A DNA stretch of 64,000 nucleotides from NCBI RefSeq assembly GCF_901000735.1, contig NC_081545.1:3950583-4014582 (forward strand), read 5' to 3'. Below the pieces are notes generated by a model. It ran no database searches, was not told the origin of the DNA, and saw only the letters and a program-made list of their open reading frames with translations. The DNA comes from Corylus avellana (taxonomy: Eukaryota > Streptophyta > Magnoliopsida > Fagales > Betulaceae). Each line of letters begins with the position of its first letter. The first letter of the stretch is position 1. The position numbers were made by a program, and so were the translations under genes. Positions 47,285 to 60,140 of the stretch are shown piece after piece.

Positions 47285-48794
47285 TTTGGATATGAAACAA
47301 GAAGATCAGAGAGAGAGAGAGAGAAGGAGAAGGATATTTGTAGAGAGAAAGCACATGAAGAAGCGGTTGTTGCGCCGGGGTATTAGTACAGAGAAAGTGA
47401 TGGGATTCTCTTGCTTGAGATTAACACCACCCATAAAATAATCTTCTTGATACCCTTTTTGTCTTTGTCATTTTTGAATATTTTAGAACAGAGCCGTCTC
47501 TAAGCTTGTGACGAAAGTGTACGTTATAATTATTTTCGTGGTCCACCATGGACGTACTTTATGCACAAGGCAGCACCTGCTAACGATCGATCAATATCAT
47601 TTATTATTGTCATTTTTTAATTATTATTTTTTTAAAAAAAAATTATTTATTTTAAAATCGATTTTACTGTTCAATTCGTTGTATTAGATTCCTTGTGACC
47701 AGTCTCCAGAGAGTATGCTTAGCTTTATGCATAATGACAAGCAATGATCATGCTAATTGCTAAGTTTAAGGGCCCCTAATTACTGCTCAAAAGCCGGGGG
47801 TGGTCACACCACTTTACCTTGATTAATTAATCTATAAGATTTTTTTTTTTTTTTGAAAGGAATCTCTAAGAAAATTTGATTCCACTTTATGTCGGTTTCA
47901 AACATTGTTAAGCCAGGCATCCGGGTTAATTAAGCAACTAATGCGATAATTAGGTTTACGACTAATCGATTTAGTAAAAAGTAAAGGAGAAAATAAAGAT
48001 AAAACAATAAATTACGAATTTACGTAATTTGATAGAATGTTTAGGTTCATGAGAACATGTTGCTAATTTTTTATTAGAAATTAGTATTACTTTCTCTATC
48101 GTTCAAAATATGAGCCGTCATCTCTAACATTTTTCATATAAATTATTAATCTAGAGTGGTGGCAATGATAATCAACCCTATTAAAATAACCGATTGTTTC
48201 AAAAGTTAAAGTTTATAAAAAAGAGTAAATTTAAATATTTAGTCAATATTCTAACACTCTTCCCCTTACTCGACTGAATATACTGATCAAACTCTTAGTC
48301 AATAAATGAATTAAGAACTTTTGTTTTGATATTATATCCCATGGATTTTTATTTTTTCATTCATTCTAACCTAACACCCACCACCAAACCTCTCCCCCCA
48401 CCTCCGTGCCTCCCTCCAAAACCAACCAAGATGGTGGTTTCAGACCTTCCAGTGGCTTGTTAAGAGAAGAAAAATTATTTAGCGTGAAGAGTTATATTAC
48501 TTTTTTGGTGTTTTAAGCTTAGATGTATACTTTTTATTCGACTGCGACCTGATTAAAATTATTCTCTATTATCCAAAAATTGAAGTTAATAAAAAAAAGT
48601 AATTAATATTCTAACAAACCTTAAATTTGGATTAGATGATAAGTGAACATAATTACCAATTAGTTGAAGGGTAGCGTGGGCCCCTTTAAATCTCAACATC
48701 TCTAACCACTACAAGATTGAATATGTTCCTTTACAAACTATCAACAGGCAGAAACGTCTAATCTCAATGATTGCTATAATGTGGGGGTTTTTTT

Positions 48795-48796
<2 letters not shown>

Positions 48797-48830
<34 letters not shown>
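48797..48830. repeat. poly-T tract of about 34
   Basis: An uninterrupted T run. It could be the A-tail of a minus-strand retroposon, but no flanking duplication was found. Confidence 0.85.
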
Positions 48831-51800
48831 CTGGATATTGGAAAAAGATTTTAACGACTTTCAACGTTCAAAGTTATAAAGAAAAAGAAACCGTTAACAT
48901 CAAATTTACCTAATTAAACTTTTTAAATACACCTTGAATTGAAGACAAGTAATCGGTGGTCCAAGTCGTTTAGGAGGAAGCTTAGTACGTAGCATTTGTG
49001 TTGATGATAAAGCAATTTTGGTCGTAATAGTCTAATATTAGTCAACCAAAAACAAGGGAGTTGTTGACGAACCGCGTCTTTTCCCACCGTTCCCCACCGT
49101 TAATTCCTAGCCTATACATAATCAACTTCACGGATTACGATATATATATATAGTTTTCATTTCAAGCTCCGTTTAATAAAGTTTTTTAATTGAGATATAC
49201 AAAGAAGGCCAAGGCTCATAGTGGGATGTCGGTGCTGATTGAAGGTGGATTTGAGGAGATGGATAATCATAGTGTAAGTAAGAGAAGAGAGTATTCATCT
49301 TAAAAAAAAAAAAAAATGGTATGTAAGGGGAATATGTACTTATGTTGTGATTTTTCTTACTTTTGTAGAGGTCTCATTTCCTTAGTTTGTAAGTGAGCTG
49401 GGTGAGATAAGTGTGGATGAACACGGGTGTATTTTTGTGATTTTATTTTCTTTTTGCTCTTAGATTGATTGGCCTTCTTTATCGAGTGGGTTTGAAATGA
49501 CAGGTCATTTAAGGCTCGTGGCTGGCTTTTTTTATAGGGAAAATCACCAACGGCTATTTTCCTTTTATGCACATCTTTTTATTGGTAGGTCGTTAATTAG
49601 GAGGGTCTTTGAGGTTCCAGTGTGCGCTGATTGGTGAGCTCAGGTCTTAGGCTGGGGCTAGGTCTGCCCCTAGGCAAATGAACAGTTGGTTGGGCCCTAA
49701 TAGGCCTCTTCTACATTCTGAATACTTTATGTATAAAATGCACGTGAGAATCACAATTATTTTAAACACACGTCAGTTCACATGCTCGGTTAAAAAATGC
49801 AAATGAAATCACATTTATTCTCTTTTCACGTTGAGGAATGTGGTGATAAATGAGGTAGCTCCCTAACCAAATTTTTCTACTTAACTATGTTCCTAACTAC
49901 CTACTAACATGGTATTTCCTTCTTTAAACACATGACAGTTCACATGTTCTATTTAAAATGTATACGAGAATCACATGTATTTTAAATATATGTCAGTTTA
50001 ATAAGTTGAGTTAGAAGCTCCAACTTAATTTGGAGGAAAACATTTTTCTTTTCTATATTAGCCTTTTTAATATATGTTTTCTTTTAAGTACTTACCATAA
50101 TTGTATGTATGTATGCAGTCAAATTTCTAGGACCTTTTTCCTTGTAAATAAAACATGTAATACACAAATACATAATTAATTCATTCAATAAAGATGTAGT
50201 CCTATGAATTCTTCTCCCAAATAGGCTTTTAAGACCGAACAACCAGCTTAGATATTTTGATGCCCTTTTCCTCTTTGTCCACTTTTACTTCTCTCATAAA
50301 TCTTATTTTATTATTTTAACAACCAAATTATTTGAATAGATAAATGAGAATACTAAAATGAAAGAAATCAAATACTAAAAATACATATACGTGGGTATGT
50401 GTTGGACATCACATATAATGGTTGAGGGTGGTGGAGGTGGTGTGTTGGGTGCATGTGACATGTCCTTCAAAATTGGGGTCACCATTTAGGACTCTCTCTC
50501 TTAGCTTGTGATTTGCATATGTTTCCATGAGATCAGGGTGGTTGAAAAATTGACTAGGGGCATCTCTTCACATGCGTTAGGTCATTTTCCATAGAAAACA
50601 ATTGGAGCCTCATTGCATGTGGACCGACCCCATTTTCACTATTTCTTCCTTTCTTTAGTACTTGTCATTAATGGGTGACAACCACCGAGCTAAGCTCCCT
50701 ACCAAATTCTTTTGCTTTTTTGTGTTTGACTATGGGTGACACCTATGGATGTGTTTACATTACATCAAAAACCTTCACATCATCATGATGTATAATGGAG
50801 GGGGAGAAAGATAGACCAATTATGTTTTTTCATACTCACATAGTAGTTTGGAAATTTGCAATTCTAAGGGTATATTTGAATCGACACAAATGATTTATAT
50901 TAGGCTCGTTTTTTCTCATTGTCATATCAGCTCATTGAGATGAAAGTGAGATAGAGCATAGTGTAGTTTAAAAATGTACGATTTAAAAAAACGTGTGACT
51001 TGAAAACATGAGTTTTAAAAATGCAGTTAAACGTTTAATAAAACTGTAATTTAGTCTTAAAAATCACAGTTTAGCATTTAAAAGCATCCTCATTCTCAAA
51101 GAGTACACTTTCTACGATTTTCAAGTTACTCCTAAGTTTAAACTAATTAAAAAAAAATAGTAGATTTAACTATTTAATTAATATTCAAACAAAATTAAAT
51201 TATACATTTTTTTAGTTTAAGTAAATAGACTCATTTAATTTGATTGATGTGAACTGGTTTTTTCGGAGTTAGCACAACACGGATAAAGTTGTGGATGCCA
51301 GCTGTAATATAGGTGCCTTTGTCGTCAAAGCTAAGGTGGTTGGCCATAAACGTGTGAGATATCTCATTGTCTACTGGCATGTGATTGTTTTTAAACCAAT
51401 CCAAAGTATTTTGGCCAAAAAAAAATAAATTGTTAAATTGGTTCTTGTGGTTTGAGATTGTGACGAATAATTCTATTTGGGATTTTAAAAGTGTCAAATA
51501 ACTCGCTGGATATGCCTCTAACAAATAATTATATATATATTTAAGTTTCGGTAATTTTTTTACAGTGTTACTATGAAATTACAAATTTACCCTAAAATGT
51601 TATATATATAAAAAAAAAAGGTTTTGGTTGCTTGGTGGGAGGTGAGGTGAGGTGGCGGACGATCCTCATAAATCATAATCAAGGCGTGATGGTGGTTCAA
51701 TCACCCCAAATTTGACTATTGAGAGTAGTCAAATCATTTACATAGCTATCAAGATAGTTCGCCATGTTAAACCATCCCTATGATCATGGAGCCCAAACTT

Positions 51801-51898
51801 TCTTTTTAATATTTGAATGAGATAATTGAATTTGTAATTTCATGATTCCGTTAGAAAAATGATCAAAACTTTATGAATATGAAAATGAGTTATTTGTT

Positions 51899-51901
<3 letters not shown>

Positions 51902-51936
<35 letters not shown>
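51902..51936. repeat. AT microsatellite
   Basis: About 17 AT units directly before the 51939-52250 tandem pair. Confidence 0.9.
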
Positions 51937-51938
<2 letters not shown>

Positions 51939-51940
<2 letters not shown>

Positions 51941-52250
51941 CAATAGAAAGTTTCAAGCTGCTTTGCGGAAAGAAAAATCAATGAATAATTATTTGAGAAT
52001 TACTTTTGACCATAACTTTTGACATACTACTAAGATTAATCATAGGATAATCAACCATGGCAAACAAAAGCAAAGTGCCTACTATGTAAAGGGGTGACCT
52101 AAAAAGCTTTTTTGGCAAAAGAAACAAAAAAGCAAGAGAAAGTTTCAAGCTGCCTTACGAAAGGAAAAGGCAATGAATAGTAATTTGTCCATAACTTTTG
52201 ACACATTCCTAAGATTAATCATGGGATAACCAATCCAGGCAAACAAAGTC
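51939..52250. repeat. diverged tandem duplication, ~190-bp period
   Basis: Both copies carry GAAAGTTTCAAGCTGC, CATAACTTTTGACA and AAGATTAATCATRGGATAA in the same order (about 51939-52072 and 52130-52250). Identity is roughly 80-85% by eye, with small indels. Confidence 0.8.
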
Positions 52251-52971
52251 TAGTGTATACGTTATGAAGTTGGATAATTGGCTAAAGCGCAAAGTTTTTC
52301 TCCAAATTAGAATGAAAGGATTATGTGATTTTTACATTTTTTTTTAATACAAGTTGGAATTATATGTTCAATTAATCCTATTACAAATATATGTGAAAAT
52401 CATATGCTCTAATAATATATGTCAATTTAATATATTGGATTATATTTGTTTTCCAATTCAATTTGAAAGAAAACCTTGTTTCTTTGTAGCCAACTAGGGT
52501 GACCTATAATGAGAGAGGCATCCCAACATGTTGTTGGTTGGGCTTAGACATCAATCCTATATCCTTAAATCATGCAACAAATCTAAGAGCAAACTCAAAT
52601 AACATTATGTTACTTGAAAAGTTATCTCTTCTTTTGGTGGGGATGGCAGCAAAATATTGCCTAGATATTGTGTTGTAGTGCAAGATTGACAACTCAATTT
52701 GTGCAAACGATTATTAGTTGCATATTGTATTTTTAAAAAAGCATAAATACTAAAATGCCGCAATTTAGGCCATTGGATTGAGATCTCAAGTATTGCAGAA
52801 GATGCAATAGCTTTAATATCAACCGTTCATTTTAAATGAATGGCAGGGTTGGGATGATTGAACTCCTATGGCTTGCACGTAATACCCCTTCTCTCTCTAA
52901 GCAATCATGATCCTAGGCCGATAACACTATTTTTTTGGAGGTGGTTGGTGTTAGGTAAATACCTAGGCCTC

Positions 52972-53360
52972 GTTCGGTACCCAAAATGAGTATTCTATTA
53001 AGAAAAAAATAGTTACTATTGAGAATAGAAGATAGTTATTCTTATTCTTTATTTTGGTGACAAGTTGAGAACATATACTATTTAGTTGGAATTGAATCAA
53101 AATTACTTAAAAAAATCATGAGGGACTTTGAGGGTGGTGCGAACACCTCCAAAGACTGTTATGGGTGGCCGACCACCCACATATTGAGCATTTAATTTTT
53201 TTTTTTTAGAAAATGAAAAATAATATGAGTTTTTTGTTGGTGTTGTTGTTGAAATAGTTGTTTATTCCTTTAAGAATATTTATTCATCTAATTTTCTTAG
53301 AGAAATATGTATTCTTATTATTTTTATGAGAATAAAAAGGGTTTATTCCACAAACCAGGT
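52972..53360. mobile_element. possible MITE (Harbinger- or hAT-like)
   Basis: The left end CCTCGTTCGGTACCC and the right end, inverted CCTGGTTTGTGGAATAAAC, are similar. Inner AGAATA/TATTCT motifs recur in both halves. A TAG trinucleotide at both borders could be the target duplication. Without a clearer TSD the call is tentative. Confidence 0.4.
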
Positions 53361-54248
53361 AGAGATTCTTTGATGACCAATTTGTCATAAAGATTTTAAC
53401 CATTCACATTGATATTGGCTATCCATTCGTACGGGTTTACACTCTGCTTAATGGGTTGGCATCAAATCTTATCTTTATTGAGGATAAAGATTTGAAGAAA
53501 CTGAGAATATATATTTTTTAATCTTTCACTTTGTAACTCATTAGGGATCCAAGTTGAACAAAGAGACTTGGAACTACTTTGTTTTATTCTTCTTAAATCT
53601 TACGTTTTATTTTTTCTCTTTTTAAAAGGGTGATTTGGTGTTATAGATAAGACTTTGTTAAATATTTGGATAAGGAAAAAGAAAAAGAAAAAGAAAAATC
53701 GTATTTAATGCCCCACAAATATAAGATCCTCTCTTGGTTTCAAGTAGAATGAGAAGATTTATTTTATTAGTACCATACCACCAGAATAACTTGGCTGTGA
53801 AAATCAGCATTTGGATTAATAATAATTTACAAAAAAGAAAAAATTAAGAATTGATCTTCACTATCACGTGTGTTAAAGTATACTATGAAATTCGAAAATA
53901 ATAGTCACAGTTTAAAACTATTACTGACTTACAATTGAAGAATATATACGCAATTATATGACTCCAGTAATATATTAAATAACAAAGGATAAAGTTTTCT
54001 TTTTCTGCTATTTAGTGCTGTTACAATTTGTTTTATTACATCACATAATATACATGATATTACATTAAATGACGTGAAAATGTATACACATTAAATCTAT
54101 AAATATAATTTAGGCAATGAAATGCATTTTTAACTTTGCATTAATTGATCAACTCCCTTTAAGATGTAACTTGTATTTCCTCACATCCAACGGCTGTCCT
54201 CTCCCATCGCAGCATCAGGAGGGGCAAAGCACAAAAGCCACTCCTGTC

Positions 54249-54373
54249 ACGCGTAGAGGAAACACAAGCTCAACCTTCCAAGCAACCGCTCACGTGCCTC
54301 CTCCAAGCCATCACGTGATTCACACGCGATCACCTCTGACATAAGAAGCCTCACGTGCTTCTCTCCACACGTG
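54249..54373 (+). promoter_or_regulatory. G-box (CACGTG) cluster upstream of the SPARK gene
   Basis: Perfect CACGTG palindromes at 54291-54296, 54312-54317, 54352-54357 and 54368-54373, with an ACGCGT at 54249-54254 and an ACGCGA at about 54323. They lie 170-300 bases before the ATG. By established knowledge such clusters bind bZIP (ABA-responsive) and bHLH (light-responsive) factors, so ABA or light control is plausible. Confidence 0.65.
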
Positions 54374-54545
54374 TGAACTGGGAAGTGAGAGTAAGCAGGA
54401 GCTAGAACTAGACGAGCTTGCAACTCACCGCATTGCATCCACTCTCACCGTGACATTTGTTTTCGCAGTCTAAGCTCTCAATGTTTTTCTCACATAGTTT
54501 TCTTCACCAATTCTTTTGTCACATTCTCTTTGGTGGTCACTAAGC

Positions 54546-57500
54546 ATGGAGCAAAAGCAAAGGGTCTCTTGCAGTCTCACTCTTCAACTTGCTCTTTTTC
54601 TTCTTCTTCTCTGTAAGTTCTTTCATAGCTTATCTCTGAGTTTCTTTACTGTTTTGCTACTCCTACTCTGTGATTTCTGCCAAATTTTCTGCTTGGTCTT
54701 CATGAAATTGCTAGGGAAACTACTTGGTGTTGCTGGGTTATTTGCTGCAGTGTGGATTTTTGCGATGGACTTTTGATGTTGTTTTCAGAACTTATGCATT
54801 GTCTCCCTTATAGCTACTATGGTTAAAGATTTTTTTTTTTTTTTTGGGTGTGATTTCTGTCAAATTCTCAGTTGGGTCATCTTGACATTGCTATGCCTAA
54901 GAAGGAAATACTGGGTGTCTATGGGCACTTTATATATGCATTGTGTATAAGGCACTGTAGATTGTGTGTATTTGTGTTTCTTGCCCAAGTCAGATATGGA
55001 ATGGCTGTTCATTTTTAAGAGAACCAAGATGCCATGCTCTCATTTTTGGTCAATTTGGTAAAAAGATTTTATGCTATACTCTCATTTTTGGTCAATTTGG
55101 TAAAAAGATTTTGTTTTTCATCTTTCTAGAAGTTAAAAAATAATGTGGGAGAATATGGTTAGGGTAAGTGTAAGTGTCATTCCATCGAACAAAAGAAAGT
55201 TGTTACTTTTATTTTCCAGACTCTTATTCATACGAAACACAGCCTTAAGCACCATATGAACATTGCATAAGTCTGGCTAAACCAAGTACCTCTAATGAGG
55301 TAGTGGAGTTATTGGAACTGCCTATTTGAATGTTTGAAGAAAATTCATAACCACTAGCTTGATTGTGTTAGTTCTAAATATTAGGCTAAAAGATTATTTT
55401 ATATCCAGAAGTATATCATCAATGTGGATGATGCTTAAAGGTAGTCATTTCTCCTACATTAGGAGATTTTGGAGTATTGAGCTGAAAACATTTTCTGCAT
55501 TAATGTGGCACCAATGAGTTGCCTACCATTTCTTCATTTACAGATATATCTTTTAATATCTGTAAAAGATATAACATATAACCTCAATGATGCTGGCAGC
55601 AGCACTCATTCTCTAAACCTCTTGCCATTGAAGTAATAAGTGAGCTAAACGAAAAAAAATGTAGGTTTATGGTGTTGGGTAGCGGAGCAGATGCAAGGGA
55701 AATCAGGAAACCAAATTTATTATCATTTTGATACGTTTACTTATCAAACACAAAAAGCATTTTGATATATATAGATTCTTTCTTGCACCTATAGTTGAAG
55801 TCCAATAACCTATTGGAAGGTAGAACCACATAACATTCTATACAAATTGACCATGAGCATCTGTGAACTTACATGCTAAGTTTCAAATTTGGGCTGCTTA
55901 TGGTGGCTTTATATGGACCCAAACAATTATGTTTTCGTTTGTATAATAACAAACCAAGAGACTGCACGGAAAAATTTGTAAAACATGAAAAAGCAGCTAA
56001 ATGAGATGTGCTATACATTCATAATATTTAAAAAGAAATGTCTCATCATGTAAATAATTAAAATATAATTATGAATTCTACACTTAAATTAAATGTGCAC
56101 TCACAGAAAAAACCTTATTCCACTATGTCCTACCATACAAGGTTTCTTGTCAGTATGCGGGTTACTCACTGAGCTGTACATATACCTCTATGCAGGTCTG
56201 TGTCAGACCCATTCTGCCCCCTTTATTGATATGAAAGAGTCTCTTCTTATGGAAACAAAGGTCAATGCATTGGCTCCTGATATTTCTCCAAGTGCAGACT
56301 CTCAGCCCTTTCTTCCTCTGTTAGCTCCTTCACCATTGACACCATTTACAAATACCACTGTGCCGAAATTATCAGGTTTGGTTTATCTTCCCTTTATGGC
56401 TACTGTTAAACCTTATAATTATTTTTTTGCTCTGGTTTCATGGACATGTCCCCTAACTATTGTGTGAGATGAAGAAGCTTTGACTTCCCCATGCGCTTAA
56501 ATTGGACTTTAGTTAATCTTGTCTATCTTGCCTTCCAAATTCTCTAAGGTGCATTGAACATCCTATGCAATTTAAGTAGCTCCATTATGTTGATTATGTA
56601 TCTTTATATTACAGATCCATAATTCTATTGTAGAAAATGGAAGCAATCCTGATTATTAATGTGAAAATTTGAATGGATGATGTATATGTGAAACTGAAGC
56701 AATGCTGTGATCCATTGAGTCTTTTTGACAACCTAGTGGAAACACAAATATACAACTACAAAGGCCGAACTGATGTCTGAACTTCAAAGTTCATGGTCCC
56801 ATTTATAACTAACTGTACCTTCTTATTCTATGTGAAGTTGTACTGGTTGATTTTTTTTCATTGGATGCTTTTGAAGTTCTTCATCATAATGAAAATCCTT
56901 TCATAGCGCTTCCATCAAAATGCTTAACTGGATGCTGCTGATTATCTTCCAGGACTCTGTACATTAAACTTTTCAGCTTCTGAAAGTGTGATGAGCATAA
57001 CAGCAACTGACTGCTGGGCTTCCTTTGCACCATATTTAGCCAATGTAGCATGTTGTCCTCAATTTGATGCAACAATAGTGATTATTATTGGGCAGTCCAG
57101 CAAGTACTCCAGGAGCCTTGCTATAAACAAGACTCATGCTAGCCACTGCCTCTCAGATGTTGAGAAGATCCTAGAGAGTCAAGGGGCAAATGAGAATCTC
57201 CAGAAGATCTGTTCGCTTCACTCAGAGAACCTCACAGAATTCTCTTGCCCTGTTACGGATGTCGATGAATTTGAGCGCATTGTGGACTCTTCAAGAATTA
57301 TGGTTGCTTGTGGAAGGATTGATCCAGTTAATGAGTGTTGTGACCAAGTTTGCCAAAATGCTATACTAGATGCTGCTAGAAAAATTGCCCTAAATGGTAT
57401 GTTAAATAAGGATGGGTTCCCTGTCTCACCTGAGCACTCAACAAGGATTGATGATTGCAAGAATATTGTCCTCCGGTGGCTGGCCAGTAAACTTGATCCG

Positions 57501-59301
57501 TCTTCAGCAAATAGTGTTCTTAGAGGACTTACAAATTGCAATGTAAATAAAGGTCAGCATGAAAATAATAATTAAAAAGCAAAAAGAAAGAACATGTATG
57601 TCTTGAAAATTTGGCAAGACTCTGACAAAGACCTCCCATAGATATGCTTTTTCACCATGATCTCTAAAAATCAATTAGCAATACTAAATTCTACCTCTGA
57701 CTTGCTGATCTTCAATTTTGTTTTATTACTTGGTTCAGTCTGTCCACTTGTTTTTCCCAACATGACCAACGTTGTGAAAGAATGTGGAAATGTGAATAAC
57801 CAGACAGCTTGCTGCAAAGCCATGGAGAGTTATGTGTCTCAATTGCAACAGCAGAGCTTCCTCACCAACTTGCAAGCCTTGAATTGTGCTGCATCACTTG
57901 GCATGAGGTTACAGAAAGCTAATGTCTCCTACGATGTTTATAATGTCTGTCATATAAACCTCAAGGATTTCTCTCTTCAAGGTCAGTTGTATTCTATACC
58001 ACTTAAACGAGCAAATGTATTCCTATTTCAGCCTGGTAGAAAGAAATGATTCTGATAAGTGTGTTTTTTTTGTGATTCATTGTTCGTGCTGGTGGAATTT
58101 ACTAATGGGATATGCCAGTGGGATCACAAGGTACTGCTTTTAGTTTGAAAATGCTGTTTTCTAGCTATTTAAACATCATAATATTGGAGGTTTCAGCTTG
58201 ATGTTCCGTGTAATTATCTTGTTTGCATCTCAAGATTTGTAGGAGAGGCCTTTATTTGACTCCTTTGTGTAGATTTGCTTTTAGTGTCTCCTGATTTTCT
58301 AGGATGTGTCTTTTACTCACTTTGATTACCTTATAAGATTGGTTTTCTGATAGTCTACATAAGAAATAGTCTCTTTGAAAATCATGGGTGCGAAAACTTT
58401 CCTGGCCTTGCTACCTTCAGCTTCTGCTACATTGGAAACTTATGTTAATAAATATGACCATGTAATTGAAATGTCCCCCCTGCCACCCTGCAAAAGAAGA
58501 AAAAAAAAGGAGTTGTTTAAATCATGCTTAAACTTGAAATGCAGTTAGGTACTATTAGTTGTTATCCTAATTTTTATTTATAAAAAAAAAATGATTTGCT
58601 TACTAGTCCTTATTATACCATGGAAGACACTGAAAAATGTAGGTGTTGATGGTAATCTGTTTGTTACGTTTAAAATGCTTCTGGAAATTCCTTTCTTTAT
58701 TCTTTAGTGAGAATTCTGTAAAGTTAACCTTGTTTCATCCGTCTTTCTCTAGAGTCTGGCTGCCTTTTACCAAGCCTGCCTTCGGATGCAACATATGATA
58801 AAACTTCAGGGATCGGCTTCGTTTGTGATCTTAATGATAACATTGCAGCTCCTTGGCCCTCTAAATCTTACTTACCTGCTTCTACCTGCAATAAAAGTAT
58901 GGCTCAAATGTTTAATCTTCCTTTGTCAATGGACTCTATTTTTGCCTACAATGTGCTGCGTCCACTTTTTACTGCACCCCTCCCTTTTTCTCCCTCACTT
59001 TTTTATTGATTTCTCCTGGACTTTGTGGAATTGCAGCTGCCAACCTTCCAGCACTCCCCACAGCAATATCTGCACAAAGTGGTATGGGAACTAGAGCTAT
59101 AATGCTGCATAAAAAAAAAAAAAAAAAAAAAAATCTGTTTTTTAATTTGTGCAGCAAGATACATCTTTTATAATTTCTCCATTAAGTAATAATAGGTTCA
59201 CTCAGACATTTCACTCATACATTGCAGGTCGATACACCGACAAGTACTTGATGTTTCCCCTGCTTGTGACCTCATTACTGCTTCTCAACATGCTTCTTTG
59301 A
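54546..59301 (+). CDS. SPARK-domain GPI-anchored protein (At1g61900-like)
   Basis: Seven exons: 54546-54612, 56196-56375, 56953-57552, 57739-57981, 58753-58896, 59037-59081, 59228-59301; 450 aa. The N-terminal signal peptide MEQKQRVSCSLTLQLALFLL is split by intron 1. A Pro-rich linker follows (LAPSPLTPF). Then comes a long cysteine-rich extracellular region (about 83-410) with paired Cys (ACCPQF, ECCDQVC, ACCKAM) as in SPARK-type plant proteins, with several N-glycosylation sequons (NFS, NKT, NLT). The C-terminus has small residues (SAQSG, about 423-427) then a hydrophobic tail (MFPLLVTSLLLLNMLL), a classic GPI-attachment signal. It resembles the uncharacterised GPI-anchored protein At1g61900; function unknown, cell surface expected. 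All exons join in frame. Intron 1 contains a 42-bp tandem pair near 55037-55118. Confidence 0.9.
55037..55118. repeat. 42-bp tandem pair in SPARK gene intron 1
   Basis: Two copies starting CTCTCATTTTTGGTCAATTT, at 55037 and 55079. Confidence 0.85.
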
Positions 59302-59886
59302 TATTCATATTCGCTGTTACTTGCTCCTTTTGGCCACAAACAGAATCTTCTCTTTGTTCAAAGCTGCTTCATAAATCTTGACCACTTGTATACGTATGGA
59401 TAGAATGAAAAGGAAGAAGAGGGGGGTATTCTAATTGCTATCACTTGTAATTAGTTTTTATAATGAAATATAAATGAAGAAGATAAAATTCTATTCCTGC
59501 CTATAAACTACCCAGTGTAAGTTAAAAGAGTGCACATGCTTTATTTCCTTCTTTCTCTCCCTTTGTTATTTTCTTTATAATTAAGAGGCAAAATATCTTA
59601 GAAGAGCTCGAATATATTATTATTGGTACTTCCTTACCTAGAGAGAGATTATTTAATATCTTGAAGAAGTGTTTATGATATTAATTAAATCACAAATCTC
59701 ATTTTCTCATACTTTTTTAGTATGGTAAGTGGTTTTATAAGGAAAAATTATTGATCCAGGATATGTCGGTTGTAGATCCGTCTCTCGTTTTCAAAGGCAA
59801 TGCACCTGGAATTTCCTTTCTTCTTTTTTTTTTCTTTTTTTTCGTGTTTGGTTTGGTTTCTCTTTTTCTGTGGGTAATTGGCAAAA

Positions 59887-60020
59887 CAGGTACCTGACAT
59901 GACTCGTTTACGACTCGTTTATTCTATACATGTTTTTTTATAATAAAGTTCATTTAGGCGTCATAAAGAATAGTTACATGTATAGAATAAACGGGTACCT
60001 GTTTATTTGGCAGGTACCTG
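59887..60020. mobile_element. small hairpin insertion flanked by CAGGTACCTG
   Basis: CAGGTACCTG flanks a 114-bp segment (59887-59896 and 60011-60020). The segment is absent from the related sequence near 62690. Inside, a perfect 18-bp inverted repeat CGTTTATTCTATACATGT lies at 59916-59933 and 59976-59993. It fits a very small MITE, although the flanking 10-mer is itself a palindrome. Confidence 0.5.
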
Positions 60021-60048
60021 TTACTAACGTCCTGATTATGACGTTTGT

Positions 60049-60140
60049 TGCTTTAATACTTATGATGATTCCAAAGACTAGGCTCAAGTCTCCCTGCTTT
60101 AATACTTATGATGATTCCAAAGACTAGGCTCAAGTCTCCC
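60049..60140. repeat. 46-bp tandem duplication
   Basis: Two identical copies starting TGCTTTAATACTTATGATGA at 60049 and 60095. The related 62.7-kb copy has only one. Confidence 0.92.

Larger units (their letters stand above)
47285..54240. other. 7-kb intergenic desert, AT-rich
   Basis: No gene with family resemblance on either strand. It contains a long T tract (48797-48830), an AT-rich dispersed repeat copy near 50960-51075, an AT microsatellite (51902-51936), a diverged tandem pair (51939-52250), several short relatives of an ATCACATG/TGTCAGTT motif near 49740-50000 and 52320-52440, and a possible MITE at 52972-53360. Confidence 0.6.

Noticed and set aside
46821..47441. 206-codon plus-strand frame opposite the myristoylated-protein gene
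   Set aside because: Its Ser/Phe-rich composition is the complement of the minus-strand Glu/Lys repeats. The minus-strand frame has the MGxC start and the conserved-looking tail.
51231..51524. 97-codon minus-strand frame in the 47-54 kb desert
   Set aside because: AT-rich composition and no recognisable family or splice context; chance open frame.
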